NCBI RefSeq assembly: GCF_026625745.1 | Contig: NZ_CP113061.1 | Location: 62,001 to 126,000, forward strand | Direction of reading: 5' to 3' | Length of the DNA stretch: 64,000 nucleotides | DNA from: Asticcacaulis sp. SL142 | GTDB taxonomy: Bacteria > Pseudomonadota > Alphaproteobacteria > Caulobacterales > Caulobacteraceae | In this document: piece after piece, positions 55,504 to 63,749 of the stretch | How the letters are laid out: every line of letters begins with the position of its first letter | How positions within the stretch are numbered: position 1 is the stretch's first letter | Notes under the pieces: model-generated | The model's input: the letters and a program-made list of their open reading frames with translations, nothing else | Database searches by the model: none | What the model was told of the DNA's origin: nothing | Translations under genes and position numbers: made by a program

Positions 55504-57327
55504 ATGGACAGACGGCAATTACTCACGGGTGCGGGCGCGGTTTTGGGGGCGGCGGCACTGCCGTTGAAGGCCAGAGCGCAAACGGTTTCTGATCCGGCGA
55601 CGGTCAAGACGCTGAATGATCTGTTTGATAGCATATTCAACGAAGTGGTCGATAATTCGCCGACCTTGGCGACCTCGCTTGGCCTCGACAAAGGTGATCG
55701 CGCCGCACTGAAATATAAGTTGGGTGACGCCTCCGAGGCGGAAGAGGCCCGCGATGCGGCGCGCAATGATAAGTATATCACCGCGCTCAAGGCCATTGAT
55801 CGCTCGAAACTATCGGGCATGGACCGCATCAATTACGACACGGTTCTGTGGAGCGGTGAGAACCAGAAATCCGGCTATGATAAGTTCAAATTCGGAAGCT
55901 GGGGCTCTGGCCAGCCCTATGTGCTCAGCCAGTTAGGCGGGGCGTACCGGTCGGTGCCGGATTTCCTCAACAACCAGCACACCATTGAAACCAAGGCCGA
56001 TGCCGAGGCCTTCCTGAGCCGTATGGACGGCTTTGCGGTGGTCATCGCGCAGGAAACTGAACGCTTTAAATCCGATGTCGCCAAGGGCGTGATCCCGCCG
56101 GATTTCGCGCTTGATCGCGCCTTGGGCCAGATGGAAGCCATTCGCGCCATTAAGGGCGCCGACAGTTCGATGGCCAAGACTCTGGCCACCAAAACCACCG
56201 CCAAGGGCATTACCGGTGATTGGGCCAGTGAAGCGGCCAAACGGGTCGACGGCGCGATTGCTAAGGCGCTGGACGCGCAAATGGCCGCGGTCAAGGCCGT
56301 GCGTCCGAAGGCTGTGCATGACGCCGGTGTGTGGCGCCTGCCGGACGGTGAGGCTTATTACACTTTTGCCGCGCGGGCCGGCACGACCACGACCCTGACG
56401 CCCGATGAGATTCACAAAATCGGTCTGGATATGGTCGCGGAACTGACCGCCGAGGCCGATACGCGCTTCAAGGCGCTCGGCATGACCAAGGGCACGGTGG
56501 CTGAGCACATGAAGGCCTTGGGCGATGATCCGAAATACCTTTATGACAACACCGATGCGGCCAAGGAAAAGCTGCTGGAAGATCTGAACGTGCAGATCCG
56601 CGCGGTTGAGGCCAAGCTGCCCGACTGGTTCGGCACCCTGCCCAAAACCGCCGTCACGGTGCGGCGTGTGCCGAAGGAAATCGAGGCGGGCGCACCGGGT
56701 GGTTATTATCAGCGCCCAACCCTGGATGGTTCACGCCCCGGTGCCTATTACATAAACTTACGCGACACCAAAGAATGGCCGAAATGGTCGTTGCCGACGC
56801 TGACCTATCACGAAGCCTTGCCTGGCCACCACATGCAGATTTCGATCCAGATGGAAGCGCAAGGCCTGCCCATGCTGCGCCGGATCGGCGGGTTCTCGGC
56901 CTATTCCGAAGGCTGGGCGCTGTATACGGAGTTGGTGGCTGCGGAAATGGGCATGTATGACACCGATCCGACGGGCTATATCGGCTATCTGCAGTCGGCC
57001 CTGTTCCGGGCGATCCGGCTGGTGGTCGATACCGGCATGCACAGCAAGCGCTGGACGCGCGAACAGGCGATCAAATATTTTGTCGACACCAATGGCGATG
57101 CGGAATCGGCGGCCACCACCGAGGTTGAGCGCTATGCCGTCTGGCCGGGTCAGGCCCTGAGCTATATGGTCGGTAAGATCAAGTGGGAGGAACTGCGCGA
57201 AAAATCGAAGGCGCATCAGGGCGCTAAGTTCGACATTAAGGCCTTCCACGATCGCGGTCTGGTCAACGGCCCTGTGCCGCTGCAGGTGCTGGAGCAGGTT
57301 TACCGCGACGGCGGGTTTATCGCTTAA
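55504..57327 (+). CDS. exported DUF885 metallopeptidase-like protein, copy 2
   Basis: 607 residues; the ATG at 55504 has GGGAG six bases upstream, while the ATG at 55498 touches it. Tat-like signal DRRQLLTGAGAVLGAAALP. HEALPGHH begins at His436, then YSEGWALYTELVA. It is collinear with copy 1 along the whole length, sharing VTVRRVP, GAPGGYY, LDGSRPGAYYINLRDT and GMHSKRWTREQA, and so arose by tandem duplication. Divergence is spread evenly, so both copies are probably functional with different substrate ranges. Confidence 0.87.
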   Translation: MDRRQLLTGAGAVLGAAALPLKARAQTVSDPATVKTLNDLFDSIFNEVVDNSPTLATSLGLDKGDRAALKYKLGDASEAEEARDAARNDKYITALKAIDRSKLSGMDRINYDTVLWSGENQKSGYDKFKFGSWGSGQPYVLSQLGGAYRSVPDFLNNQHTIETKADAEAFLSRMDGFAVVIAQETERFKSDVAKGVIPPDFALDRALGQMEAIRAIKGADSSMAKTLATKTTAKGITGDWASEAAKRVDGAIAKALDAQMAAVKAVRPKAVHDAGVWRLPDGEAYYTFAARAGTTTTLTPDEIHKIGLDMVAELTAEADTRFKALGMTKGTVAEHMKALGDDPKYLYDNTDAAKEKLLEDLNVQIRAVEAKLPDWFGTLPKTAVTVRRVPKEIEAGAPGGYYQRPTLDGSRPGAYYINLRDTKEWPKWSLPTLTYHEALPGHHMQISIQMEAQGLPMLRRIGGFSAYSEGWALYTELVAAEMGMYDTDPTGYIGYLQSALFRAIRLVVDTGMHSKRWTREQAIKYFVDTNGDAESAATTEVERYAVWPGQALSYMVGKIKWEELREKSKAHQGAKFDIKAFHDRGLVNGPVPLQVLEQVYRDGGFIA

Positions 57328-57569
57328 TGAATCTCCTCCCTATCGCAGATGGGGAGGTGGATGCGAGCATGGCGAGCAGACGGAGGGGGAATACTTCCGC
57401 TGTCAATCTCGTAGGGGAGAGGGGGCAGATGCCTGTTATTGCCCCCACCACCGCGCCAATAAATTGGCGCGGTCCCCCTCCCCAACAAGTTGGGGAGGTA
57501 TGATTAATACTCCCCCGGCGTGCCGGGGGAGGTGGCATTGAGCGTAGCGAAAATGACGGAGGGGGGCTC
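57328..57569. repeat. cluster of palindromic intergenic repeats
   Basis: At least three copies: CTCCTCCCTATC..GGGGAGGTGG..GACGGAGGGGG near 57335-57390; GGTCCCCCTCCCCAACAAG..GGGGAGG near 57470-57500; CTCCCCCGGCGTG..GGGGGAGGTGG..GACGGAGGGGG near 57509-57565. An additional GCGCCAATAAATTGGCGC dyad is at 57453-57470. They fill the space between convergent genes. Confidence 0.7.
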
Positions 57570-58358
57570 TTATGGCACCGACGTTGTCGTCGTGACTTCA
57601 CACGTTCTGGGGGCGCGGACACGGCTGACCCACAAAGGCTCCATCAGGCGGTCGCCATCATAAAAGCCGGTGTCGCAGGCATCTTCGGCGCGTGAGCGGT
57701 TGGATTTGCGCGCATCGTAGCTGTAGGATATCGCCAGGCTCTGGGTCTCACCGCCGCGTCGCGCATAGCCGTAAGGATGGCCGTACCTGCCGCCGCGATA
57801 GCCCGCGTGGCCATAGCCGCCATAGCCAATCGGATCAAAGCCCCCATAGCCATAACCTAGCGGGTCGTACCCGTAACCATCGTATCCAAAGGGGCTGTAA
57901 CCCCCATAACCGTAACCATAGGGATCGTAGCCGTAGCCATAGACGCTGTTGCGGCCATAGTCGGTCTTGCCAATGGCGATGCCGAGCGTGCCGTGCTCAC
58001 CGACCGGGATCAGCGAAGCGATATAGCCGCTGCGGTAACCGCCGGTGCCGACGCTGACGCTCACCTCGGTCTGGATGCGGCGCTTATAGGGGTTTTCATC
58101 GAGGGTAACCGGCCCGTCGCGGTAGCCAATCGGATCGTCTGAGGTGCGCTCGATCTGGGCGCTGCCATCGAGCGTGGCCAGAAACTGGGATTTTGTGGCA
58201 TCCAGCGCGGAGATGGGTTCAGGGGCGGGGGGACTTTGTGTTTCCGTCGCGGCGGGCAGGGTGCGGGCGGTGGCGACCACGTCTTCGCTGGCGTCAGCAT
58301 AGGCGCTGCCGGTTAAGGTCGCCATCAGGATCGCAAGACTAACGGGAAACGCACGCAT
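57570..58358 (-). CDS. exported Gly/Tyr-rich repeat protein
   Basis: 262 residues from the ATG at 58358 (GGAGG eight bases upstream), with a signal peptide ending GSAYADA. Residues about 120-200 are a degenerate repeat dominated by Gly and Tyr, such as YGYGYDPYGYGYGGYSPFG. The flanks are ordered: QTEVSVSVGTGGYRSGYIASLIPVGEHGTLGIAIGKTDYG before and ETQSLAISYSYDARKS after, with alternating beta-type residues. Two Cys near the C-terminus (EDACDTGF, PRTCEV) could pair. I do not recognise the family; a surface or cell-envelope role is a guess. Confidence 0.7.
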   Translation of the reverse strand: MRAFPVSLAILMATLTGSAYADASEDVVATARTLPAATETQSPPAPEPISALDATKSQFLATLDGSAQIERTSDDPIGYRDGPVTLDENPYKRRIQTEVSVSVGTGGYRSGYIASLIPVGEHGTLGIAIGKTDYGRNSVYGYGYDPYGYGYGGYSPFGYDGYGYDPLGYGYGGFDPIGYGGYGHAGYRGGRYGHPYGYARRGGETQSLAISYSYDARKSNRSRAEDACDTGFYDGDRLMEPLWVSRVRAPRTCEVTTTTSVP

Positions 58359-58497
58359 GAACTCTACCTCCACATAGGCACACTGCATCGCCTATGTAGC
58401 GGAATTAAGGCGTGTTTTTATCGGAGTGGCAAGGGTAGTGTTCTAATGGTCGATGATTTAATCTATCATCAGTGAAACTCCAGAGCCTTAAACTCTC

Positions 58498-58902
58498 ATG
58501 ACGAACCTATCAGAAAAAGCCAGACGTATGGAACTGCGCCGTGTAAGCGGTTTTCGGCAGCAACCGCAGCTAACTGCTACAGTTCCTGCTGCTAGCTACT
58601 TGGTGGCACATGCCTGTTTCAAGTGTCGACGATCATTTAAAATCAATGCCGGTTTTTTGGAATTACGAGAAGCGGCTTGTCCAATGTGTCGTCGCCCGCT
58701 TGCATGGATGGCCCGATCTTTTAAGGCTCCCAAAAGCTCAGATTTGAAGCAGTGGAAAAAGGTCGAGATGCTTTGGAATGCTGGCGTAAGATTCCATAGC
58801 TACGGAGGTTTGGAAAAGCTGCCTGAGACGTTGAAAGAGGTTCCGTCTTTTTTGCAACGCCTGCATGACCGCGAACTTAAGCGATTCAAATCGAACCTTT
58901 AG
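58498..58902 (+). CDS. small zinc-ribbon protein
   Basis: 134 residues. Two CxxC knuckles (Cys40/Cys43 in ACFKCRRS, Cys61/Cys64 in ACPMCRRP) form a zinc ribbon. A basic conserved-looking stretch follows (SFKAPKSSDLKQWKKVEMLWNAGVRF), then an amphipathic C-terminus. Cytoplasmic, lower GC than its neighbours. I have seen this general layout in conserved hypothetical proteins; function unknown. Confidence 0.75.
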   Translation: MTNLSEKARRMELRRVSGFRQQPQLTATVPAASYLVAHACFKCRRSFKINAGFLELREAACPMCRRPLAWMARSFKAPKSSDLKQWKKVEMLWNAGVRFHSYGGLEKLPETLKEVPSFLQRLHDRELKRFKSNL

Positions 58903-58906
58903 CGAT

Positions 58907-59479
58907 TTACGAAATCCCTTCACCACGGGTCAGTTTGACGAGGATATCGTCCATGCGCTTTTGGCGGGTCTGGGGGCGGACGGCGGTGTGCAGGCGGTGA
59001 TAGATGGCAAACAGATGGGCGCGGTTTAAGCCCTCAAACCCTGCCTTGGCCTGCGGGCTTGCCGCCAGCGCCGCCAGAAAATCGTCAGGAATGACAAAGT
59101 TCGCTGACCCGGCATAGGCCTTGTCCCAGCGCCCGTCCTGCTTGGCGGTCTCGACATGCGCAAGGCCTGACGGCTGCATACGGCTCTCTGTGATCAGGCG
59201 CTCGGCATGGTCGCAGTTTTTCTGTGACCAGTTCGATTTCGGCCGGCGCGGCGACAGGCGCTGCAGAAACGACACCTCATCCAGCGACTTTTTGTGGCCG
59301 TCGATCCAGCCCCAGGTCAGGGATGCTACGACGCAGTCTTCCCATGTGACGGACGGCGTGCCACTCTGTTTTTTGAATATCCGCACCCACAGTTCGCGCT
59401 TCGTGGCGTGGTGTGTGGCCAGCCAGTCGGACAGATGTTCGGGCGTTTCAAAGGCCATATAGTCGGCAGGGCTACTCAT
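58907..59479 (-). CDS. YdeI/OmpD-associated family protein
   Basis: 190 residues from the ATG at 59479. It has LSDWLATHHATKRELWVRIFKK, VTWEDCVVASLTWGWIDGHKKSLDEVSFLQRLSPRRPKSNWSQKN and the C-terminal ALAASPQAKAGFEGLNRAHLFAIYHRL, all typical of the YdeI family, which is linked to stress and peptide resistance but lacks a proven activity. It overlaps the end of the VOC gene by 8 bp, so the two are cotranscribed. Confidence 0.85.
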   Translation of the reverse strand: MSSPADYMAFETPEHLSDWLATHHATKRELWVRIFKKQSGTPSVTWEDCVVASLTWGWIDGHKKSLDEVSFLQRLSPRRPKSNWSQKNCDHAERLITESRMQPSGLAHVETAKQDGRWDKAYAGSANFVIPDDFLAALAASPQAKAGFEGLNRAHLFAIYHRLHTAVRPQTRQKRMDDILVKLTRGEGIS

Positions 59480-59906
59480 CAAACTCAACCACCACGCTGG
59501 CGGCGGAGCGGCGGGCGGGGCCGTGATAGACGGCTTCGATATTGTTGCCGTCGGGGTCGATCACAAAGCCAGCGTAATAGCCGGGGTGATACGGGCGCTC
59601 ACCGGGGCCGCCATTATCCGTGCCACCGCTGTTCAGGGCTGCCGCGTAAAACGCTTTGACCATGGCCTCATCCTTGGCCTGAAACGCCAGATGGTGGCGG
59701 CCGGTCAGCTGGCCGTGGGCGGCGGGGCTGTCGGCGCTGCAGACAAACAGTTCATCGACCCAGAAATAGTCAGCGCCGGTGCCGCCCATCGGGATATCGA
59801 GGGCGGCCAATACCGCTTCATAAAAGCGCTGACTGGCGGGCAGGTCTTTGACGACCAGTTGGATGTGGTCAATCAGGCGACCGCGATGCAGGCTTTGGGT
59901 TTCCAT
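59472..59906 (-). CDS. VOC-family (glyoxalase-like) protein
   Basis: 144 residues from the ATG at 59906, with GGAGAG upstream. Two beta-alpha-beta-beta-beta modules: LIDHIQLVVKDLPASQRFYEAVLAAL, then HHLAFQAKDEAMVKAFYAAAL and YYAGFVIDPDGNNIEAVYHGP. His17, His71 and the Glu in NNIEAV are likely metal ligands. Members are dioxygenases, glyoxalases or antibiotic-resistance proteins; the specific role is unknown. Confidence 0.88.
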   Translation of the reverse strand: METQSLHRGRLIDHIQLVVKDLPASQRFYEAVLAALDIPMGGTGADYFWVDELFVCSADSPAAHGQLTGRHHLAFQAKDEAMVKAFYAAALNSGGTDNGGPGERPYHPGYYAGFVIDPDGNNIEAVYHGPARRSAASVVVEFDE

Positions 59907-60008
59907 AATGTCTCTCCGTGATGAGCGGAAATGTACATGTCGATGCTGTCGGTTTTTGTCAGCAGGGTTGCCAGGATGCCAGCCTGGCATAGTCATGGGT
60001 TCGATGCC

Positions 60009-60611
60009 CTAGCTTTGATAGTCTTGCAGCAGGGCCTTGAGGCGTGCGCCTTCGGGTTTGAGGACGCGGACATAGCGGATGGCCTGCCACAGGGCCGACA
60101 CGCCCAAGGCCCCACCAAACAACAGCGCGGCCTGCTGTACATGGGCCAACTCCATCTTGCCCGTGAGCATTAGTTGCCACAGGGCAAATCCGGTAATGAC
60201 CGGGAAAATGGCCATAATCACCAGCAAAATAAGGGCCTGGGTGCGTGCGGCGCGGTTTTCATCGGCCATGACGCGCAAAGTGTCGGGCAGGGTGCCTTCG
60301 GTGTGGGGGAAGGCTCTAAGGTGGCGGTTAAAGCGCTGACGCACCAGCAGGAGTGCTACCCAAGGTGCCGCCAGCATCAGAAGCGGTGCCCATTCGCGCG
60401 CCGGATCGAGGCTGTCGTTTTTGATCAGGTCATAACCCGCCACCAAGGTTATGGTCCCCAGAATGGCGCTCATTAACAGGAAGAACAGGTTTTGGCGGTC
60501 GCGGCGTTGTTTCAGGGTCGTCATCATATCCTCCAGCAGATAGGCCGTAGCCGTGGCATTAAGGTCGTTGTTGTGGGTGCGCCACAGGCGCGCAAACGCT
60601 TCAGTGTTCAT
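60009..60611 (-). CDS. membrane protein paired with ECF sigma (likely anti-sigma)
   Basis: 200 residues from the ATG at 60611, with GAGG six bases upstream. The first 40 residues are soluble (FARLWRTHNNDLNATATAYLLEDM). Four hydrophobic segments follow at about 43-61, 75-93, 129-148 and 160-180. It starts inside the end of the sigma gene (11-bp overlap), the usual order for sigma/anti-sigma pairs. No zinc anti-sigma motif is present, so the anti-sigma role is inferred from position. Confidence 0.7.
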   Translation of the reverse strand: MNTEAFARLWRTHNNDLNATATAYLLEDMMTTLKQRRDRQNLFFLLMSAILGTITLVAGYDLIKNDSLDPAREWAPLLMLAAPWVALLLVRQRFNRHLRAFPHTEGTLPDTLRVMADENRAARTQALILLVIMAIFPVITGFALWQLMLTGKMELAHVQQAALLFGGALGVSALWQAIRYVRVLKPEGARLKALLQDYQS

Positions 60612-61101
60612 CGGATACCTCATGGATCAGGGCCGAAAGACGGGCGCGGGCGCGGGTCAGGCGCGCGCCGATATTGGTCTCAGTCAGGCCATGCAAAGCG
60701 GCCATGTCGGCATAGGACGTCTCTTCCAGCCACAGCAGCATCAGCGACCGGTCGATAGGCGATAACTGACGCAGGGCCGCATAAAGCGCCTCAAGCCGCG
60801 CACTCTCCCCGTCGGTGCCGCCGTCGTTTAAAGCCGCCATGTCCGTCTGAGCGGCGTGTGCGCGAAACAGATTAAGCGACTGGCGCTTTTTCCACGTCAG
60901 GGCGCGGTTGTGAGCGACGCGGTAGATGAAGGTCGAGGGCTTTGCGTCGCCGCGAAAGGCGGGCATGGCTTTCCAGGCGCTGATCATCAGTTCCTGCATC
61001 AGATCATGCTGATCGGCGGGCTCGGCAAAGGCGCGGGCAATGCGCATCAGCGCGCCCATGTGCGGCCTTATCCAGTCATCGAAATGCGCGTTGCCCGTCA
61101 C
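60601..61101 (-). CDS. ECF sigma factor
   Basis: 166 residues, GTG start at 61101. Region 2 is QHDLMQELMISAWKAMPAFRGDAKPSTFIYRVAHNRAL and region 4 is LSPIDRSLMLLWLEETSYADMAALHGLTETNIGARLTRARARL. It is cotranscribed with the membrane protein at 60009. A dyad of TGTAAGGTT arms with GTCTAAC 30 bp upstream of the start codon looks like an autoregulated ECF promoter. Confidence 0.9.
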   Translation of the reverse strand: MTGNAHFDDWIRPHMGALMRIARAFAEPADQHDLMQELMISAWKAMPAFRGDAKPSTFIYRVAHNRALTWKKRQSLNLFRAHAAQTDMAALNDGGTDGESARLEALYAALRQLSPIDRSLMLLWLEETSYADMAALHGLTETNIGARLTRARARLSALIHEVSDEH

Positions 61102-61130
61102 GCCATGCCCTTTGTCAATCGTGGTGTGTT

Positions 61131-61167
61131 TGTAAGGTTAGACACTTATGACCGGGGAAACCTTACA
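61131..61167 (-). promoter_or_regulatory. dyad ECF-type promoter
   Basis: On the minus strand TGTAAGGTT (possible -35) is followed by GTCTAACCTTACA, so the 9-bp arms form a perfect inverted repeat 19 bp apart. It lies 30-66 bp before the sigma gene. Confidence 0.5.
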
Positions 61168-61183
61168 GGCGGGGGCCAAAAAA

Positions 61184-61225
61184 CTCAAAAGGGCGGCCGG
61201 AACTTAATCCGGTCGCCCTTTTGAG
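61184..61225 (-). terminator. terminator of the 30-aa peptide gene
   Basis: CTCAAAAGGGCG plus CCGG and their complements form a 17-bp stem with one mismatch. On the minus strand six T follow. It separates the small gene from the sigma promoter. Confidence 0.85.
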
Positions 61226-61252
61226 TATAGGTTTATGTAATCGCTGTGCGAA

Positions 61253-61345
61253 TTACACGGCAGCGGCAATGGCCATCAAAAATGCCACCAGCAAAGTGCC
61301 GGGTATAGCAAATACAGACGCTTGCCCAAGTCTTTCGCTACGCAT
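61253..61345 (-). CDS. 30-aa predicted membrane peptide
   Basis: 30 residues: MRSERLGQASVFAIP, then GTLLVAFLMAIAAAV. AGGAG lies eight bases before the ATG (CAGGAGATTTTATC). A basic start and one hydrophobic segment from about residue 10 predict an inner-membrane peptide. A strong terminator follows 28 bp after the stop, so it has all signs of an independent gene. It is upstream of the ECF sigma operon on the same strand. Type I toxin or small stress peptide are possible roles; neither is shown. Confidence 0.6.
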   Translation of the reverse strand: MRSERLGQASVFAIPGTLLVAFLMAIAAAV

Positions 61346-61471
61346 GATAAAATCTCCTGTGTGTTTGACAGGATGTATATATGTTGCGGGTGCGAAAGAG
61401 TTAAGGGGCGAAAATGTCGCAGGTCTACACATCGTGTAACGGTGCTTTGCTGTCGCTGTTAAGGTTTGTGA

Positions 61472-62689
61472 TCACTTCTTGAACAACGACAGATCAATGG
61501 CATCGGCCATGGCTTTGAAGCCCGCCGGTGAGGGGTGGATATGGTCGCCCATATCGTATTCCGGCTTAAGGCGCGACGGATCGGCCGGATCGCGGGTAGC
61601 GGCGTCAAAGTCGATCACGCCGTCAAAATTGCCGGGCGTACGAATCCAGGTATTGATCGCCTGACGGTCGGCTTCGTTGAGCGCAGTCGGGCGGTAATAG
61701 TCAAAGCCCATATAGGCCATGATGGTGGCGCCGTAGACCTTGATGCCGTGGCTGCGGGCGCGGCTGATCATCTGCTGATAGGCGGTGATCAGGTCGGTAA
61801 CATGGGCTTTGTGGGCGGCGTCGCTTACCGGCGCTTCGCGGGTCAGGGTGCCGAGGTCATTGACCCCTTCGAGGACGATCAGATACTTCACCCCGGCTTG
61901 TGACAGGACATCGCGCTCAAACCGCGCCATGGCGTTAGGGCCTGAGCCGTCGTTGAGGATACGGTTGCCGCCGATGCCCATATTGAGTACGCCGAGGTCT
62001 TTTAACTTACGGTCGGCCTGCAGCCGTTTGGCCAGCACATCCGTCCAGCGGTCATTGCCATTGGTGGTCGATCCGCGCCCATCGGTGATCGAATCCCCGA
62101 TTGTGACGATGGCTGCACCTTTTTTAGCCTCAACCTCGATGGCGGCGATGTGATACCAGCGATCGACCGGGGTTGGGTTGGTGAAATCAGCGGCGGCGAC
62201 CTGATTGCCGGAGACGCGGTAGGATGTGGTGCGTGACCCCGGATGGCCGGTCTGACGCGCCGGAACTTTGGGCAGATAGAGGCTTATGGCCATATCGGAC
62301 AAGGGCTTGAGCGCCATATCGACCGGATCGGACTCGTAAGCGGCGCCCGCCGGAATGGTCACCGAAGTGCGGCCCGAAAAGGTCAGGGACGTGCCGGTGG
62401 CGGCATCAATACGCGATGTGCCGGGTGTGCCGGGGGCGATGTGGGCCGCCCCTATGGTCAGAGCTTCTGTGCCAAAGGCGTTGGAGATGCGCACCTTAAA
62501 GCGCTCACCGCCACGCGAAACGCGCACGATCTGACGCAAGGTGATGTCCTGAGCCTCGGCGGGCAGGGCGTTGTCGCCTTCGGCCAGATATTGCGATGAG
62601 CCCCATGTCCCGATCCACTTCTCCGCAAACGCGGCAGGCGACGACAAGGCAAAAGCGGCGGCCAGTACGGCCCACATATGGCGTTTCAT
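61472..62689 (-). CDS. secreted SGNH/GDSL hydrolase (esterase)
   Basis: 405 residues with a signal peptide ending AAFAEK. The SGNH blocks are clear: GDSITDG with nucleophile Ser200, GIGGNRI (Gly), LEGVNDLG (Asn) and DHIHPSPAG near the end (Asp and His). The N-terminal 170 residues form a beta-rich domain (IRQIVRVSRGGERFKVRISNAFG, LTFSGRTSVTIPAGA). This two-domain plan is common in carbohydrate or lipid esterases of Caulobacterales. Rhamnogalacturonan deacetylation is possible, given the pectin locus, but is not shown. AAAGGGAGAAAG precedes the ATG. Confidence 0.88.
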   Translation of the reverse strand: MKRHMWAVLAAAFALSSPAAFAEKWIGTWGSSQYLAEGDNALPAEAQDITLRQIVRVSRGGERFKVRISNAFGTEALTIGAAHIAPGTPGTSRIDAATGTSLTFSGRTSVTIPAGAAYESDPVDMALKPLSDMAISLYLPKVPARQTGHPGSRTTSYRVSGNQVAAADFTNPTPVDRWYHIAAIEVEAKKGAAIVTIGDSITDGRGSTTNGNDRWTDVLAKRLQADRKLKDLGVLNMGIGGNRILNDGSGPNAMARFERDVLSQAGVKYLIVLEGVNDLGTLTREAPVSDAAHKAHVTDLITAYQQMISRARSHGIKVYGATIMAYMGFDYYRPTALNEADRQAINTWIRTPGNFDGVIDFDAATRDPADPSRLKPEYDMGDHIHPSPAGFKAMADAIDLSLFKK

Positions 62690-62747
62690 ATCTTTCTCCC
62701 TTTTTGTGGTAGCCTAGAACCAAAGCCACCACAGAGGCAAGAAAAGC

Positions 62748-63092
62748 ATGGTCACGTTTGAAGATATCCGCGCGATTATTTTAAGCTTTCCCGACACAAC
62801 CGAGGGCATGTCGTGGGATGCCCGCTCATTTAAGGTGGGCAATAAGGCGATCCTGTTCTGGAACCCAAAGCATGATTGCCCGGTATTTAAGGTTGCGTTT
62901 GAGGAACGCGATTTCCTGCTGGAGGTCGATCCGGACACCTTTTTCACCACCGATCACCATAAACCCTGGCCGTTGATATTGGGTCGGCCGGAGCGGCTCG
63001 ACATCGACTGGGTGCGCGCCAATATCGAACGGGTGTGGCGGGCTCAGGCGAAGAAGGCGACTATTAAAGCCTATGACCTCGCGCAGCTATAG
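62748..63092 (+). CDS. MmcQ/YjbR-family protein
   Basis: 114 residues of the double-wing (CyaY-like) DNA-binding fold: FEDIRAIILSFPDTTEGMSWDARSFKVGNKAILFW, FEERDFLLEVDPDTFFTTDHH and a final DWVRANIERVWRAQAKK. Proteins of this family are widespread, cytoplasmic and poorly characterised. Divergent from the SGNH hydrolase. Confidence 0.88.
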   Translation: MVTFEDIRAIILSFPDTTEGMSWDARSFKVGNKAILFWNPKHDCPVFKVAFEERDFLLEVDPDTFFTTDHHKPWPLILGRPERLDIDWVRANIERVWRAQAKKATIKAYDLAQL

Positions 63093-63095
63093 GCG

Positions 63096-63130
63096 AAAAA
63101 AAAGACCCCGGAGAAGGGGATCCTCCGGGG
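63096..63130 (-). terminator. terminator of the fasciclin gene
   Basis: CCCCGGAG/CTCCGGGG stem; on the minus strand it is followed by TCTTTTTTTT. Confidence 0.85.
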
Positions 63131-63200
63131 GAAGTAGGGGGCCTAATTAGGGATTAGGGCTTAAAGTATTTCGAACACTTTACGCAACGCTACTATCTAA

Positions 63201-63749
63201 CTACTGGGGTAATACGACCTTATCGATCACATGGATCACACCGTTCGATTGCCAAAGATCGGCCGCGGTGACATGGCCGGATGCGCCGGTTTCATCGATC
63301 AGTTTGATCTTACCCATATCCTGAGTGGCGGTGAGGGTGTCGCCGCTGACGGTGGTGATCTTGTAGCTGCCGCCACCCGCCGCGATCAGTTCACCGAGCT
63401 TTTTGGCCGACACCTTACCGGCGACGACGTGATAGGTCAGGACCTTGGTCAGTTGGGCCTTGTTCTCAGGCTTGAGCAGGGTATCAACCGTGCCGGCGGG
63501 CAGGGCGTTAAAGGCGTTATTGGTGGGCGCAAAGACGGTGAATGGGCCAGTGCCTGACAGGGGGCCCGCCAGATCTGCGGCCTTAACGGCGGCGACCAGG
63601 GTGGAAAAATCCGGGTTGGCGGCGGCGGTTTCGACGATGGTCTTATCGGCTTTTTTGGCATGATGATCCGCCATGGCCGGGGCGGCCATCAGGCTGGCTC
63701 CAATCAGGATGGACGCGGCAAAACGGCCCATCGGGCGCAGATGTGACAT
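63201..63749 (-). CDS. exported fasciclin-domain protein
   Basis: 182 residues from the ATG at 63749 (AAGGAG upstream; 63803 is too far). Signal peptide ending APAMADHH. One FAS1 domain: TIVETAAANPDFSTLVAAVKAADLAGPLSGTGPFTVFAPTNNAFNAL (H1 motif), LLKPENKAQLTKVLTYHVVAGKV and NGVIHVIDKVVLP (H2 motif). Such periplasmic proteins mediate adhesion or envelope contacts. Single gene with its own terminator. Confidence 0.93.
   Translation of the reverse strand: MSHLRPMGRFAASILIGASLMAAPAMADHHAKKADKTIVETAAANPDFSTLVAAVKAADLAGPLSGTGPFTVFAPTNNAFNALPAGTVDTLLKPENKAQLTKVLTYHVVAGKVSAKKLGELIAAGGGSYKITTVSGDTLTATQDMGKIKLIDETGASGHVTAADLWQSNGVIHVIDKVVLPQ

Noticed and set aside
61221-61439. A 72-codon plus-strand frame opposite the 30-aa peptide gene
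   Set aside because: It begins inside the terminator stem, has no Shine-Dalgarno sequence, and the opposite strand has a better supported gene.
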